Positions 1-7,552 of a stretch of DNA of 64,000 nucleotides are shown piece after piece. The translations under genes were made by a program, and so were the position numbers. The DNA is from UBA967 sp044375555. Lineage in GTDB: Bacteria > Verrucomicrobiota > Verrucomicrobiia > Chthoniobacterales > Terrimicrobiaceae. The notes under the pieces are model-generated. The model saw only the letters and a program-made list of their open reading frames with translations. It was not told where the DNA came from and did no database searches. The first letter of the stretch is position 1; each line of letters starts with the position of its first letter. The stretch spans positions 62,001 through 126,000 of the forward strand of contig JBILML010000001.1 in assembly GCA_044375555.1 (NCBI GenBank), written 5' to 3'.

Positions 1-3
1 GAA

Positions 4-921
4 TTACTCGGAATCGGCCAGCCAACGCTCGGCGTCGATGGCGGCGGCACATCCTTGGCCGGCTGCCGTGATCGCTTGGCGATAGACATGGTCGGCGACA
101 TCGCCGGCCGCAAAGACCCCCTCAACTCCGGTCTGGGTGCCTTGTTTTTGGATGAGGTAGCCGTTTTCATCGACGGGTAGGGCGTGGCGGAACGGAGCGG
201 TGTTTGGCTCGTGGCCGATGGCGACAAAAACGCATTTCAAGGCCAACTCGGAGACCGAGCCGTCTTGGAGATTCTTGAGCGTGACCCCGCGCACTTCACC
301 GGCTTCGTCCGTGAGATAGCCTGTGACGGTGCTGTTCCAGACCGGTTTGATTTTCGGATTTGCGAGGGCTCGGTCGGCCATGATTTTCGAAGCGCGGAGC
401 GAGTCACGGCGGTGGATCAGATAAACCTCCGAAGCGAAACGTGTGAGGAAGGTGGCTTCCTCACAGGCCGAGTCGCCGCCGCCGACCACGCAGACCGGCA
501 CATTACGGTAAAATGCCCCGTCGCAGGTAGCGCAGGAGGTAAGGCCGTGGCCGATGAGGGCCTTCTCGCCCTCGATGTCGAGATATCGGGGGGAGGCACC
601 GCTGGCGATGATGAGGGCCTTGGTTTCGATCCATTGGCCGTCAATTTTCAAACGGTGAGGCTTCCCAGGCTGGAATTCCTCGACCACGCCGTATTGAAAG
701 CGGGATCCGAATTTTTCTGCCTGCTTCTTCATTCGCATGATGAGATCTGGGCCGTCCACGCCGTCGGGGAAGCCTGGAAAATTCTCCACCGCGGTCGTCG
801 TGGTCAACTGCCCCCCGGGGAGGCGTCCCTCAAGAACAAGAGGGGTGAGGTTCGCACGGGCGGTGTAAATGGCGGCGGTGAGTCCGGCACAGCCGGTGCC
901 GACGATGATGACATTCTCCAT
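4..921 (-). CDS. trxB: Thioredoxin reductase (TrxB)
   Basis: This 305-residue flavoprotein reduces thioredoxin with NADPH in the cytoplasm. The N-terminal FAD dinucleotide fold is visible as VIIVGTGCAG (residues 4-13), with Cys where Pro is usual in GxGPAG. The redox-active pair is C130/C133 in SCATCDGAFY, followed by the NADPH fold VCVVGGGDSACEEA. The C-terminal FAD motif lies in GVFAAGDVAD, and the ATAxGxGxxAA signature appears as ITAAGQGCAAA. The length matches the low-molecular-weight bacterial family (about 310-320). The start at 921 gives the flavin fold directly at the N-terminus. The stop is 4 bp from the window edge, so the downstream context is unseen. No thioredoxin gene lies in the window. 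Confidence 0.97.
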   Translation of the reverse strand: MENVIIVGTGCAGLTAAIYTARANLTPLVLEGRLPGGQLTTTTAVENFPGFPDGVDGPDLIMRMKKQAEKFGSRFQYGVVEEFQPGKPHRLKIDGQWIETKALIIASGASPRYLDIEGEKALIGHGLTSCATCDGAFYRNVPVCVVGGGDSACEEATFLTRFASEVYLIHRRDSLRASKIMADRALANPKIKPVWNSTVTGYLTDEAGEVRGVTLKNLQDGSVSELALKCVFVAIGHEPNTAPFRHALPVDENGYLIQKQGTQTGVEGVFAAGDVADHVYRQAITAAGQGCAAAIDAERWLADSE

Positions 922-969
922 AGGGCCGCGAAGTAAACACGATCCCTGCGGCTCTGCGAAACCAATAAT

Positions 970-1398
970 TCAGAGTCCGAGCGAGAGACTGGCGGGGAAT
1001 CCAGCGGGGAGGCGGACGGGTTTTCCTGTCGATACCTGAACGAGTGCGAGAGCCTGACGGGAGGAGGCGAGAACGGCATTGTCGGAGGCGCGGAGAACCT
1101 CGAATTCCACCCAAAACCGGATGCCGCTCCACTCAGTCACCCGGCCCTCGACTCGGAGGATTTCGCCGAGCCGGGCGGGGCGTTTGTAATCAATCTCGGT
1201 GCGGGTGACGACCGCATGGATGCCGGTGCGCTGGATTTCCTCAAAGTTCATACCCATCTGGATCGCGAGCATCGTGCGGGCCGTCTCGATGAAGCGCAGG
1301 TAAACGATGTTGTGCACCACGCCGCCGGCATCGGTGTCGAAATACATCACGCGAACCTCGGTGGAGATGCGGCAGTTTTCGGGAATCGTCTGGCTCAT
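970..1398 (-). CDS. YbgC-type acyl-CoA thioesterase (4HBT hotdog fold)
   Basis: A 142-residue single hotdog-fold protein of the 4-hydroxybenzoyl-CoA thioesterase/YbgC group. The signature YFDTDAGGVVHNIVYLRF (about residues 19-36) carries the family's catalytic Asp and the GGVV turn. The rest follows the family pattern (EIDYKRPARLGEILRVE, then a beta-rich C-terminus). YbgC proteins hydrolyse acyl-CoA thioesters and in Proteobacteria sit with tol-pal, but no tol-pal genes are next to this one. It lies 48 bp upstream of trxB on the same strand and may be co-transcribed. The substrate cannot be read from the sequence. Confidence 0.85.
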   Translation of the reverse strand: MSQTIPENCRISTEVRVMYFDTDAGGVVHNIVYLRFIETARTMLAIQMGMNFEEIQRTGIHAVVTRTEIDYKRPARLGEILRVEGRVTEWSGIRFWVEFEVLRASDNAVLASSRQALALVQVSTGKPVRLPAGFPASLSLGL

Positions 1399-1444
1399 GG
1401 CGCGAAGGGAATCACAAGCTTCGAACGCCCGCGACGGATTTTTG

Positions 1445-2548
1445 TCACAGGCTCAAATAGCTGGTGCCGACCCACCGGGTTACGAGGGCCTCCCACTCAC
1501 TGGAGGAGGTGAGATCCAGCAAGCTCTGATTGATTTTTTCAAAGTCCGGATGATTGGTCCGCACCGGAATCGCCAGGAGCGAATTACGGATGGTGATTTC
1601 AGGAATCTCGAATTTCTGTGCCGGGGATTCCTTTGCGAATTGGCGTTGAAGATACAATAGAGAAATTTTATCCGCCACGGTGGCGTCCACTTCCTTTCGG
1701 ATCATGGCTTGGAGCGCCTCTTGAATGGATTCAAAGGGAACGACATTAACCCCGAAGCGGGTAGCTAGTTTTTCCATTTCGGAGCCCTTCAAAACCCCGC
1801 AGGTGATGTCATGAAAATCCGAAAGTCTGCTGAACGAGTTGTTCAGGCGTGATGCTGCCATGCTGGAGGCGACAGTGGCGGTGAATGCCGACACGAGGAG
1901 CACGCCGACAAACATCCAGCAAATCGCAATGAATCGACCGAGCAAAGTCCTCGGGGTTTTATCTCCGTATCCGACCGTGGTCATCGTGACGGCGGAAAAC
2001 CACAATGCGGCACCGATGCCATGGATGCCGCCTTGGAAATGCCCCGCATGGTGGCGCCGCTCGGCAACCCAGATCAGAAGGCTCACCACCAGCATCAATA
2101 CCAAAATACCAATGACAAATTGCCCGACGGTCCAATTTAAAAAATCTTCGATCGCCTCACTCCAAAGCAGCTTCCATGGACGGTCTCTCACGGCGATGCC
2201 GACCGGTGAAATCAAGAACGGCTGGGTGAAATCCATGACCTTTTCGTCATCGGCGGTGACGGTGATCTCGCCGATGCCAAGATCCAATGTTCCGCTGGCC
2301 ACGCCTTTGCGGATCATTTCAAAAGGAACCTCGACCAATTCGTATTCCAGCCCGGCTCGTGCGGCGACTTCCTTCCAGACTTCCACCGACAGGCCGGTCC
2401 AGGAACCGTCGGGATTTTTAAAACAGAACGGAGGTTTGTCGTGGGCTCCGACTTTCAGCGGGGCGCTGTGAAGAGTTGTGGTGATGAAGAACAAAAACCA
2501 CGCGAGGCGCAGGAGTGGTCGTGCTTTGGCAGGGCGTGTCGAGATCAT
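1445..2548 (-). CDS. GluR0-like ligand-gated potassium channel (periplasmic binding domain split by a K+ pore)
   Basis: A 367-residue protein with the layout of prokaryotic ionotropic glutamate receptors. A signal peptide (about 1-28) precedes the first lobe of an SBP_bac_3 amino-acid-binding domain (about 30-128). A membrane helix (about 141-163), a pore loop with the potassium-selectivity filter TVGYGD (191-196) and a second membrane helix (about 203-230) follow. The second binding lobe (about 235-360) begins at FSRLSDFHDI. The TVGYG filter inside a split solute-binding domain is diagnostic for GluR0-type channels, in which a periplasmic amino acid gates K+ flow. The ligand is not predictable. 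A plain ABC-type binding protein is excluded by the pore segment. It runs towards the thioesterase gene with a 46-bp gap. Confidence 0.88.
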   Translation of the reverse strand: MISTRPAKARPLLRLAWFLFFITTTLHSAPLKVGAHDKPPFCFKNPDGSWTGLSVEVWKEVAARAGLEYELVEVPFEMIRKGVASGTLDLGIGEITVTADDEKVMDFTQPFLISPVGIAVRDRPWKLLWSEAIEDFLNWTVGQFVIGILVLMLVVSLLIWVAERRHHAGHFQGGIHGIGAALWFSAVTMTTVGYGDKTPRTLLGRFIAICWMFVGVLLVSAFTATVASSMAASRLNNSFSRLSDFHDITCGVLKGSEMEKLATRFGVNVVPFESIQEALQAMIRKEVDATVADKISLLYLQRQFAKESPAQKFEIPEITIRNSLLAIPVRTNHPDFEKINQSLLDLTSSSEWEALVTRWVGTSYLSL

Positions 2549-2693
2549 GGATGCTCAGGAAATTACTCGTGCCCAATTCGCTTCGCCATCCTGATTTCGA
2601 TTTTGCTTCGGATCGGGGCGCGGCCTTGCCTAGGACATCGACGCGGGAAGTTTGAGATGGCATGTTTCGTCTCGAGATTGAGCGACCTGCCAA

Positions 2694-3560
2694 GTGAAAG
2701 AATCATCGGCCATCGAACGAAAATACATCCTGAGCGAAACGGTCCCGGTGCTTGCGGAGCCGAAGTCCAAGCCGCTCCAGATGGGGTGTCTCAGCGCGCA
2801 TGGGAACCGAGAGGTTTTCGTTTGTCGGGTTGGCTCCTCGTTTTTTCTTAGGACCCGCGAGGGCCGACAACGCTTCCGGCGCGAAGTCGATATTCCATTG
2901 GGGAAATCCCATTTTGAAGCTCTCTGGAGGCAGACCGAAGGCGCTCGGCTTGCGAAAACCACACGGCAGTCTCACCAAGAGGGGTTGAGTTTTACGGTTG
3001 AAACCGTGCACGGTGGAAAGTTCACGCTGAACATGGCGGTCGTCCAGTTCTCAAAACCGCAGCTCGCGAAGTCCTTCATGCCTCCCCGTTTTTTTGGTCA
3101 GGAGATCACGAATCTTTCCGAATACTCGGAGGCCCATCTCGCGATGCACGGAATCCCTCCGCTCCATAACGGGAAATCCCAGGCCGGCGCGTTGCCGTTT
3201 CTTTTTAAAAATGGCGTCCTGCACATCGTTCTAGTTACGAGTTCCTCGGGCACACGCTGGATTGTTCCAAAAGGGGGATTGGAAAAACACATGACCCGCC
3301 AAGAGGTCGCCTTGATGGAAGCCGCGGAAGAAGCCGGGGCGATCGGAACCATCGAGCCGGGATTGAAGGCCGAATTTCGGATGGCGGATCATCGCGTCTT
3401 GCACCTTTACCCCTTGCGTGTCTCGGTCCTGCTCCCTTTCTGGCCGGAACGCCTGACTCGTCGGCGGGTGGTCTTGCCGATCTACCGGGCGATTCTGCGG
3501 ATACGCGATGTCGGTCTGGCACAGGCCATCCGACGAATGGCGCGTGAACTCGAGCCATAG
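2694..3560 (+). CDS. CYTH (triphosphate tunnel)-NUDIX fusion protein, both active sites eroded
   Basis: A 288-residue two-domain protein starting at a GTG codon. Residues 5-152 resemble a small CYTH/TTM domain: an AIERKYIL start, KTTRQ near 88, and a typical PPRFFGQEITN...YSEAHLA ending. Residues 163-285 form a NUDIX domain of the DIPP/Ap4A-hydrolase type, with WIVPKGGLEKHM and a box ending EAAEEAGA. In the CYTH part the first Glu of ExExK is Ala. The expected basic and acidic tunnel residues are also changed, for example VCR for RVR and AVVQF for an ExE strand. In the NUDIX box, E209, E212 and E213 remain, but Met replaces the first Glu (200) and the Arg (208). The domain assignment is from pattern recognition. 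Activity on phosphoanhydrides is possible for the NUDIX half and doubtful for the CYTH half. Confidence 0.75.
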   Translation: MKESSAIERKYILSETVPVLAEPKSKPLQMGCLSAHGNREVFVCRVGSSFFLRTREGRQRFRREVDIPLGKSHFEALWRQTEGARLAKTTRQSHQEGLSFTVETVHGGKFTLNMAVVQFSKPQLAKSFMPPRFFGQEITNLSEYSEAHLAMHGIPPLHNGKSQAGALPFLFKNGVLHIVLVTSSSGTRWIVPKGGLEKHMTRQEVALMEAAEEAGAIGTIEPGLKAEFRMADHRVLHLYPLRVSVLLPFWPERLTRRRVVLPIYRAILRIRDVGLAQAIRRMARELEP

Positions 3561-3744
3561 AATAAGGCTGGAGCCGAGCTGTTCCTAAGCAAATCAGGCC
3601 CCGGAAAAAAACGAGCAACCTGAACGGAGCCCAAGTGGGTTTGGATAAAAACTCGATCGAAAGGCGTTTCGACCAAGCCAAGTTGGAAAAGAAGGGGCGG
3701 TGTGTTGACTTGGAAACCCAAGAAATCCACAACGCCCCATCCCG

Positions 3745-3761
3745 TGGCGCTTGAAGCGCCA
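3745..3761. repeat. Short perfect hairpin downstream of the 34-residue basic protein
   Basis: TGGCGCT-TGA-AGCGCCA forms a 7-bp perfect stem with a 3-nt loop, beginning 3 bp beyond the stop of the minus-strand small basic protein. No T-run follows on the minus strand, so it is not a canonical intrinsic terminator. It may protect the 3' end of the transcript or be a REP-like relic. Confidence 0.4.
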
Positions 3762-3763
3762 GC

Positions 3764-3868
3764 TTACGACTTGTAGCGCAACCGCTTTTTGTGGCGGTTT
3801 TCTTTCATACGCTTCCGGCGTTTGTGTTTCGCGATTTTTGACTTTCTCTTCTTTTTAATGGAACCCAT
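3764..3868 (-). CDS. 34-residue AURKAIP1/COX24-like basic ribosome-associated protein
   Basis: Reading the minus strand from the ATG at 3866-3868 gives a 34-residue peptide that begins MGSIKKKRKSKIAKHKRRKR and ends RLRYKS. More than half the residues are Lys or Arg. The start pattern MGS(I/V)KKKRKxKIxKHKRRKR is the hallmark of the small COX24/AURKAIP1-domain proteins annotated in Bacteroidota and relatives. These resemble the C-terminus of mitochondrial mS38, a small-subunit ribosomal protein. By homology it probably binds the 30S subunit; that is inference. It lies 32 bp downstream of hisG on the same strand. It is easily missed because of its size. Confidence 0.85.
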   Translation of the reverse strand: MGSIKKKRKSKIAKHKRRKRMKENRHKKRLRYKS

Positions 3869-3900
3869 GGGTTTTCGGAACTGCGGTGGAAACTAGTAAA

Positions 3901-4779
3901 CTAGTAGACAACTTTGTTGAGTGGATACTCGATGATTCCTTCTGCACCGAGAATTTTCAGGCTCGGAATCATCTCGCGGACGACTTTCTCTTCGATCACC
4001 GTTTCGATGGCGACCCATCCGGGTTGGGCCAAAGGCGAAACGGTAGGATTTCGGAGAGCGGGCAGAGCCTCAAGCAATTTTTTCAAATTTGACTCGGGCA
4101 TGTTCATTTTGAGGCCGACGAGATCGCGGGCGGCGAGGGCTCCGCGGAGGAGCAGCGAGATGCGCTCGATCTTGCCGCGCTTCCATTCATCGCCCCAAGC
4201 GGAGTGGTTCGAATAGAGCGCCGGGTAGGATTCCATGAGCGTGTCCACGATGCGGAGCTTGTTCGCGCGGAGCGAGGATCCGGTCTCGGTGATATCTACA
4301 ATCGCATCGACGAGGTCAGGGACTTTGACCTCTGTGGCGCCCCAGGAAAATTCGACCTCGGCGTTGACTCCGGCCTTTTCAAAAAATCGTTTTGTGATGC
4401 CGACCGCCTCGGTGGCGATGCGTTTGCCTTCGAGGTCGCGGGTGGTTTGGATCGGCGAATTCTCCGGAACCACGAGCACCCAGCGGGTGGGATTCGAGGT
4501 TGCTTTGCTGTAAGGCAGCTTGACGATCTCGCGGATATCGGAGGCATTTTCCTGCACCCAGTCGTAACCGGTGATGCCGCAATCGAGGTAACCATGTTCG
4601 ATGTAGCGGCTGATCTCTTGGGCGCGAAGAAGGCGAATGCGGAGCTCGGGATCGTCCACGGAGGGACGGTAGGAGCGGCTTGAACCGGAAATGGAATAGC
4701 CCGCCTTCGCGAAGAGAGCGATGGTCGGCTCCATGAGGCTTCCGGAGGGAAGGCCGATGGTAAGAAATTTCGAATCCAT
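3901..4779 (-). CDS. hisG: ATP phosphoribosyltransferase, long form (HisG)
   Basis: This catalyses the first step of histidine synthesis, joining ATP and PRPP. The 292-residue length and C-terminal regulatory domain (about residues 215-292) fit the long, self-sufficient HisG_L type that needs no HisZ. Typical segments are FLTIGLPSGSL at the N-terminus, DCGITGYDWV, and the PRPP-binding region DLVDAIVDITETGSSLRAN. An in-frame GTG 15 bp upstream (4794) is an alternative start. The ATG at 4779 puts the conserved strand near the N-terminus. The other his gene seen, hisF, is 27 kb away, so histidine genes are scattered. It follows the DEAD-box helicase gene on the same strand. Confidence 0.95.
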   Translation of the reverse strand: MDSKFLTIGLPSGSLMEPTIALFAKAGYSISGSSRSYRPSVDDPELRIRLLRAQEISRYIEHGYLDCGITGYDWVQENASDIREIVKLPYSKATSNPTRWVLVVPENSPIQTTRDLEGKRIATEAVGITKRFFEKAGVNAEVEFSWGATEVKVPDLVDAIVDITETGSSLRANKLRIVDTLMESYPALYSNHSAWGDEWKRGKIERISLLLRGALAARDLVGLKMNMPESNLKKLLEALPALRNPTVSPLAQPGWVAIETVIEEKVVREMIPSLKILGAEGIIEYPLNKVVY

Positions 4780-4832
4780 GTGAGCGAGGGACACTAATCA
4801 AAAGCGCTCGGGCGCCGGCATAAAAAAATTAC

Positions 4833-6050
4833 TTAACGGCGTCGGGGATTTCGGCCCCCTCGGAAACTCGGGCGTCCATCCATTCTCGGCTCGGTCTTGG
4901 GCTGCTTCGGTGCCGTGACCACATCACCGTTTTTTGGGATTTGAAATCCTTCGAGTGTGAGGCGCTCGATCCTCTGGCCAATGAAGCGCTCGATGGCGGC
5001 GAGTTTTTTCATGTCCTCGTGGGTGACGAGCGTGAAGGCATCCCCTGTCTGATTCGCGCGGCCGGTGCGGCCGATGCGGTGGACATAATCCTCGGGGTGC
5101 TGCGGAATGTCGTAGTTGATGACATGGCTGACCCCCGCGATGTCGATGCCGCGAGCTGCGATGTCAGTGGCGACCATGACCTCGTATTTTCCCGACTTGA
5201 AGCCGTGCAATGCCTCGATCCGCTGATTCTGGGAGCGGTTCGCGTGGAGGACGGCAACGGCGTGATTATTGGCGCGGAGCTTCTTCGCGATCTTGTCTGC
5301 ACCGTGCTTTGTGCGGCTGAAAATAATGGCGCTTTGGAAGTCGACGTTATTGAGGAGCGCCAGGAGGAAGTCGAACTTCCGGGCGGGATCGACCGTGTAA
5401 ACGGCATGCTTCACGATCGAGGCGACCGAGCGGGCGGCGCCGATTTCGATCCGCACGGGATCGCGCAGGGCCCAGTTTGCCAACTCGGAGATTTCGGGCG
5501 GCAGGGTGGCGGAAAAGAAAAGGGTCTGACGGTTTTTGGAAATCTTGGAAATGATTCGACGCATCGGCGGCAGGAAGCCGACATCGAGCATGCGGTCCAC
5601 CTCATCCAGAACGAGGATTTGGATGTCATCGAGGCGGACGGTTCCCTGCTGCATGTGATCCTCCAAGCGGCCTGGCGTGGCAACGAGGATATCGACGCCC
5701 TCTTTGAGCATCGTTCGCTGGGCTCCGTAGCCGACCCCGCCAAAGACGCAACCGACGCGGAGATTGGTAAAGCGGGCGAAGTCCCGGAAGGCCGTCTCGA
5801 CTTGCATCGCGAGTTCCCGGGTTGGCTCCAGAATGAGGCAGCGGCAACGCCCGTGCGCGTCGAGCTTTTGGAGAATGGGCAGGGCGAAAGCGGCCGTCTT
5901 GCCGGTGCCGGTCTGGGCCGAGGCAATGACGTCGCGCCCTTCGAGGGCAGGTGGAATCGAGCGGAGTTGGATCGGAGTGGGATCCGTGTAACCCATGGCT
6001 TCAACGCCCTGCAAAAGTGGCTTGGAAATCCCAAGCGTGGAAAATGGCAT
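4833..6050 (-). CDS. DEAD-box RNA helicase (RhlE-like)
   Basis: A 405-residue ATP-dependent RNA helicase. Visible motifs in order are the Q motif (GYTDPTPIQ), Walker A ASAQTGTGKT, PTRELA, TPGR, motif II as DEVD instead of DEAD, SAT, ATDIAARGID and HRIGRTGR. The short basic tail ending GGRNPRRR resembles the RhlE group, which acts on ribosome assembly and mRNA turnover. DEVD is a tolerated family variant. The gene diverges from the NlpC/P60-like gene across an 87-bp gap. Confidence 0.93.
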   Translation of the reverse strand: MPFSTLGISKPLLQGVEAMGYTDPTPIQLRSIPPALEGRDVIASAQTGTGKTAAFALPILQKLDAHGRCRCLILEPTRELAMQVETAFRDFARFTNLRVGCVFGGVGYGAQRTMLKEGVDILVATPGRLEDHMQQGTVRLDDIQILVLDEVDRMLDVGFLPPMRRIISKISKNRQTLFFSATLPPEISELANWALRDPVRIEIGAARSVASIVKHAVYTVDPARKFDFLLALLNNVDFQSAIIFSRTKHGADKIAKKLRANNHAVAVLHANRSQNQRIEALHGFKSGKYEVMVATDIAARGIDIAGVSHVINYDIPQHPEDYVHRIGRTGRANQTGDAFTLVTHEDMKKLAAIERFIGQRIERLTLEGFQIPKNGDVVTAPKQPKTEPRMDGRPSFRGGRNPRRR

Positions 6051-6137
6051 AGGCGCGCAAGCTGGGGCCGGGCTTGCCGGGTGTCAATGCGGCGGATTTT
6101 TTCTGCAAGCTCTTGCGCGCTTTGCTAGGATTCTCGC

Positions 6138-6677
6138 GTGAAAAACCTCGGTTTTCTGGTCGTTGCGCTGGTGGCTTTTTTTCCTCTCGCTGCTCGGGGG
6201 GATTTGGAAACCCATGCTCGCTGGCTGGCTGCTCAGGGAATTGGTTATTCCCGACATTGGCTTCCACCGGGTGAGACAAAACCTTGGTCGATGGATTGCT
6301 CGAATGCGGCTCGCTGGCTCCACCGTGAGCATCGCGGCGAAATGCTGCCCCGCACGAGTTCGGACCAATATTTGCACTTCCGCAAAAAGGGAAAATTCCA
6401 GAAAGCGAAGCCCGATCCGAATCGCTTGATGAGAACCCTGCGGCGGGGCGATCTGCTTTTCTGGGAGCACACCTATCGTCCCGTCCGCAAGCCGCCGATC
6501 ACCCATGTGATGGTCTATCTTGGCCGCGATCCGCAGGGGAGGATGTGGATGGCTGGTTCGCAGGGTTCTCGCGGAGTGGGAGTCTATGAATTTCGCCCGA
6601 AGATGAAAATGGGCAGCTACCCGTGGTTCCTTTGGTTTCGCCGCGAGGGGAAATTTATCGGCTACGCGAGGCCTTGA
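6138..6677 (+). CDS. Secreted NlpC/P60-like (CHAP/NlpC superfamily) cysteine hydrolase
   Basis: A 179-residue protein with a signal peptide (about 1-21, cleavage near AARG-D). The core carries a candidate catalytic Cys54 in SMDCSNAARW. It also has the NlpC-type structural turn RRGDLLFWE (about 102-110) and His123 in PPITHVMVYLG. Papain-like NlpC/P60 enzymes cleave peptidoglycan stem peptides, and export to the periplasm fits that role. The third catalytic position is unclear. Its 3' end overlaps the convergent hscB-like gene by 16 bp. Confidence 0.7.
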   Translation: MKNLGFLVVALVAFFPLAARGDLETHARWLAAQGIGYSRHWLPPGETKPWSMDCSNAARWLHREHRGEMLPRTSSDQYLHFRKKGKFQKAKPDPNRLMRTLRRGDLLFWEHTYRPVRKPPITHVMVYLGRDPQGRMWMAGSQGSRGVGVYEFRPKMKMGSYPWFLWFRREGKFIGYARP

Positions 6678-7195
6678 TCGAAGGCCAGCAAGGCTTCGCG
6701 AACGGCGGTCTGGTTTTTTTGAAGGAATGCAAATTCCTCTGCGAGGGTCTGCAAATCCTCGGGATTTTTTTCAAAGGCCTGAAGTCGTTCATCAGAGGAG
6801 GCGAGGCGCTTTTCGATTTCTTCTTTGAGGGTCAGCAAGGTGGCCCTTTGATTGAGGATTTCCTTTTGCAAGGCCGCTCGGGCGAGGGGATGCGAGAGGG
6901 CGGATTTCCTGGCGGCGAGTTCGGTGGCTCGGCGCGTGGCATCTCCGACTTTCAGAAAAAAATCCCAGTCCTGATGGGGCTGGGCGGTTGGTTGATGATC
7001 TGGAAATTCCAGCGCGAGAAAGTGGCGGATGCGAAGCGCCGGGTTTTGAAGGGTTCGGCGCGCCTCGTTCAGAATCGTGGGGGAGGAATTGGCTGAAGCT
7101 TCGTCGGCCATCAAGGCATGGTGGCGTTGTTTTAATTCTCCGGCATCCAGCCACGGAGAGCGGGGAAGGCCGAGGACGGCGAATAGATCGGTCAC
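6662..7195 (-). CDS. HscB-like Fe-S co-chaperone with a J-domain lacking HPD
   Basis: This 177-residue protein has the HscB layout. An N-terminal J-like domain includes DLFAVLGLPRSPWLD, LKQRHHALM and the HscB-type helix ILNEARRTLQNPALRIRHFLAL. A C-terminal three-helix segment of the kind that binds the scaffold IscU follows. The HPD tripeptide that stimulates Hsp70 ATPase is absent; the expected place reads HHALMADEAS. The context supports an Fe-S role, because the start overlaps the stop of the ErpA/IscA gene by 4 bp. HscA and IscU are not in the window. It could bind a scaffold without working as a J-protein. Confidence 0.7.
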   Translation of the reverse strand: MTDLFAVLGLPRSPWLDAGELKQRHHALMADEASANSSPTILNEARRTLQNPALRIRHFLALEFPDHQPTAQPHQDWDFFLKVGDATRRATELAARKSALSHPLARAALQKEILNQRATLLTLKEEIEKRLASSDERLQAFEKNPEDLQTLAEEFAFLQKNQTAVREALLAFDQGLA

Positions 7196-7551
7196 GCCGC
7201 AAAGCTCTCCCCGCAGGAACAGTGGGCCACGGCGTTTGGATTTGTGACTTTGAAGCCGCCTTTTTGGAGGTCCTCGCTGTAGTCGAGTTCCGAGCCGCTG
7301 ACAAAAAGGGCGCTCTTGGGATCGACCACCACGCGGACCTGATTCGACTCCACCATGATGTCGCGGTTGGCGGGGCCATCCACGAGATCCATTTTGTATT
7401 GGAGGCCCGAGCAGCCGCCGCCGATGACGGCCACACGCAAGGCGCCTTGGGGCCTTCCTTGTTTGGTCAGGAGCGAGCGGAGGCGCTGGCTGGCGCCGTC
7501 CAGAACACGAATGAGTTTTTCGTTTCCGATCCGGTATTGGACTCCATCCAT
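7192..7551 (-). CDS. erpA: Iron-sulfur cluster insertion/assembly protein (ErpA/IscA family)
   Basis: A 119-residue A-type carrier that delivers Fe-S clusters to apoproteins. The three conserved cysteines are visible: one in GGGCSGLQY and two in the C-terminal CSCGESF. The start at 7551 (MDGVQYRIG) was chosen over an in-frame ATG at 7611. It gives the usual family length and avoids overlap with the upstream lipoprotein, whose stop is 1 bp away. It overlaps the hscB-like gene by 4 bp. Whether it is ErpA or IscA proper cannot be settled from sequence alone. Confidence 0.93.
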   Translation of the reverse strand: MDGVQYRIGNEKLIRVLDGASQRLRSLLTKQGRPQGALRVAVIGGGCSGLQYKMDLVDGPANRDIMVESNQVRVVVDPKSALFVSGSELDYSEDLQKGGFKVTNPNAVAHCSCGESFAA

Positions 7552-7552
7552 G

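Noticed and set aside
3561..3763. Possible gene between the CYTH-NUDIX gene and the 34-residue protein
   Set aside because: Only short frames overlap neighbouring genes; nothing recognisable except the hairpin at 3745-3761.
4941..6128. Long plus-strand open frame antisense to the DEAD-box helicase gene
   Set aside because: It mirrors a GC-rich gene with helicase motifs on the other strand; the translation has no recognised motif and a composition typical of antisense frames.
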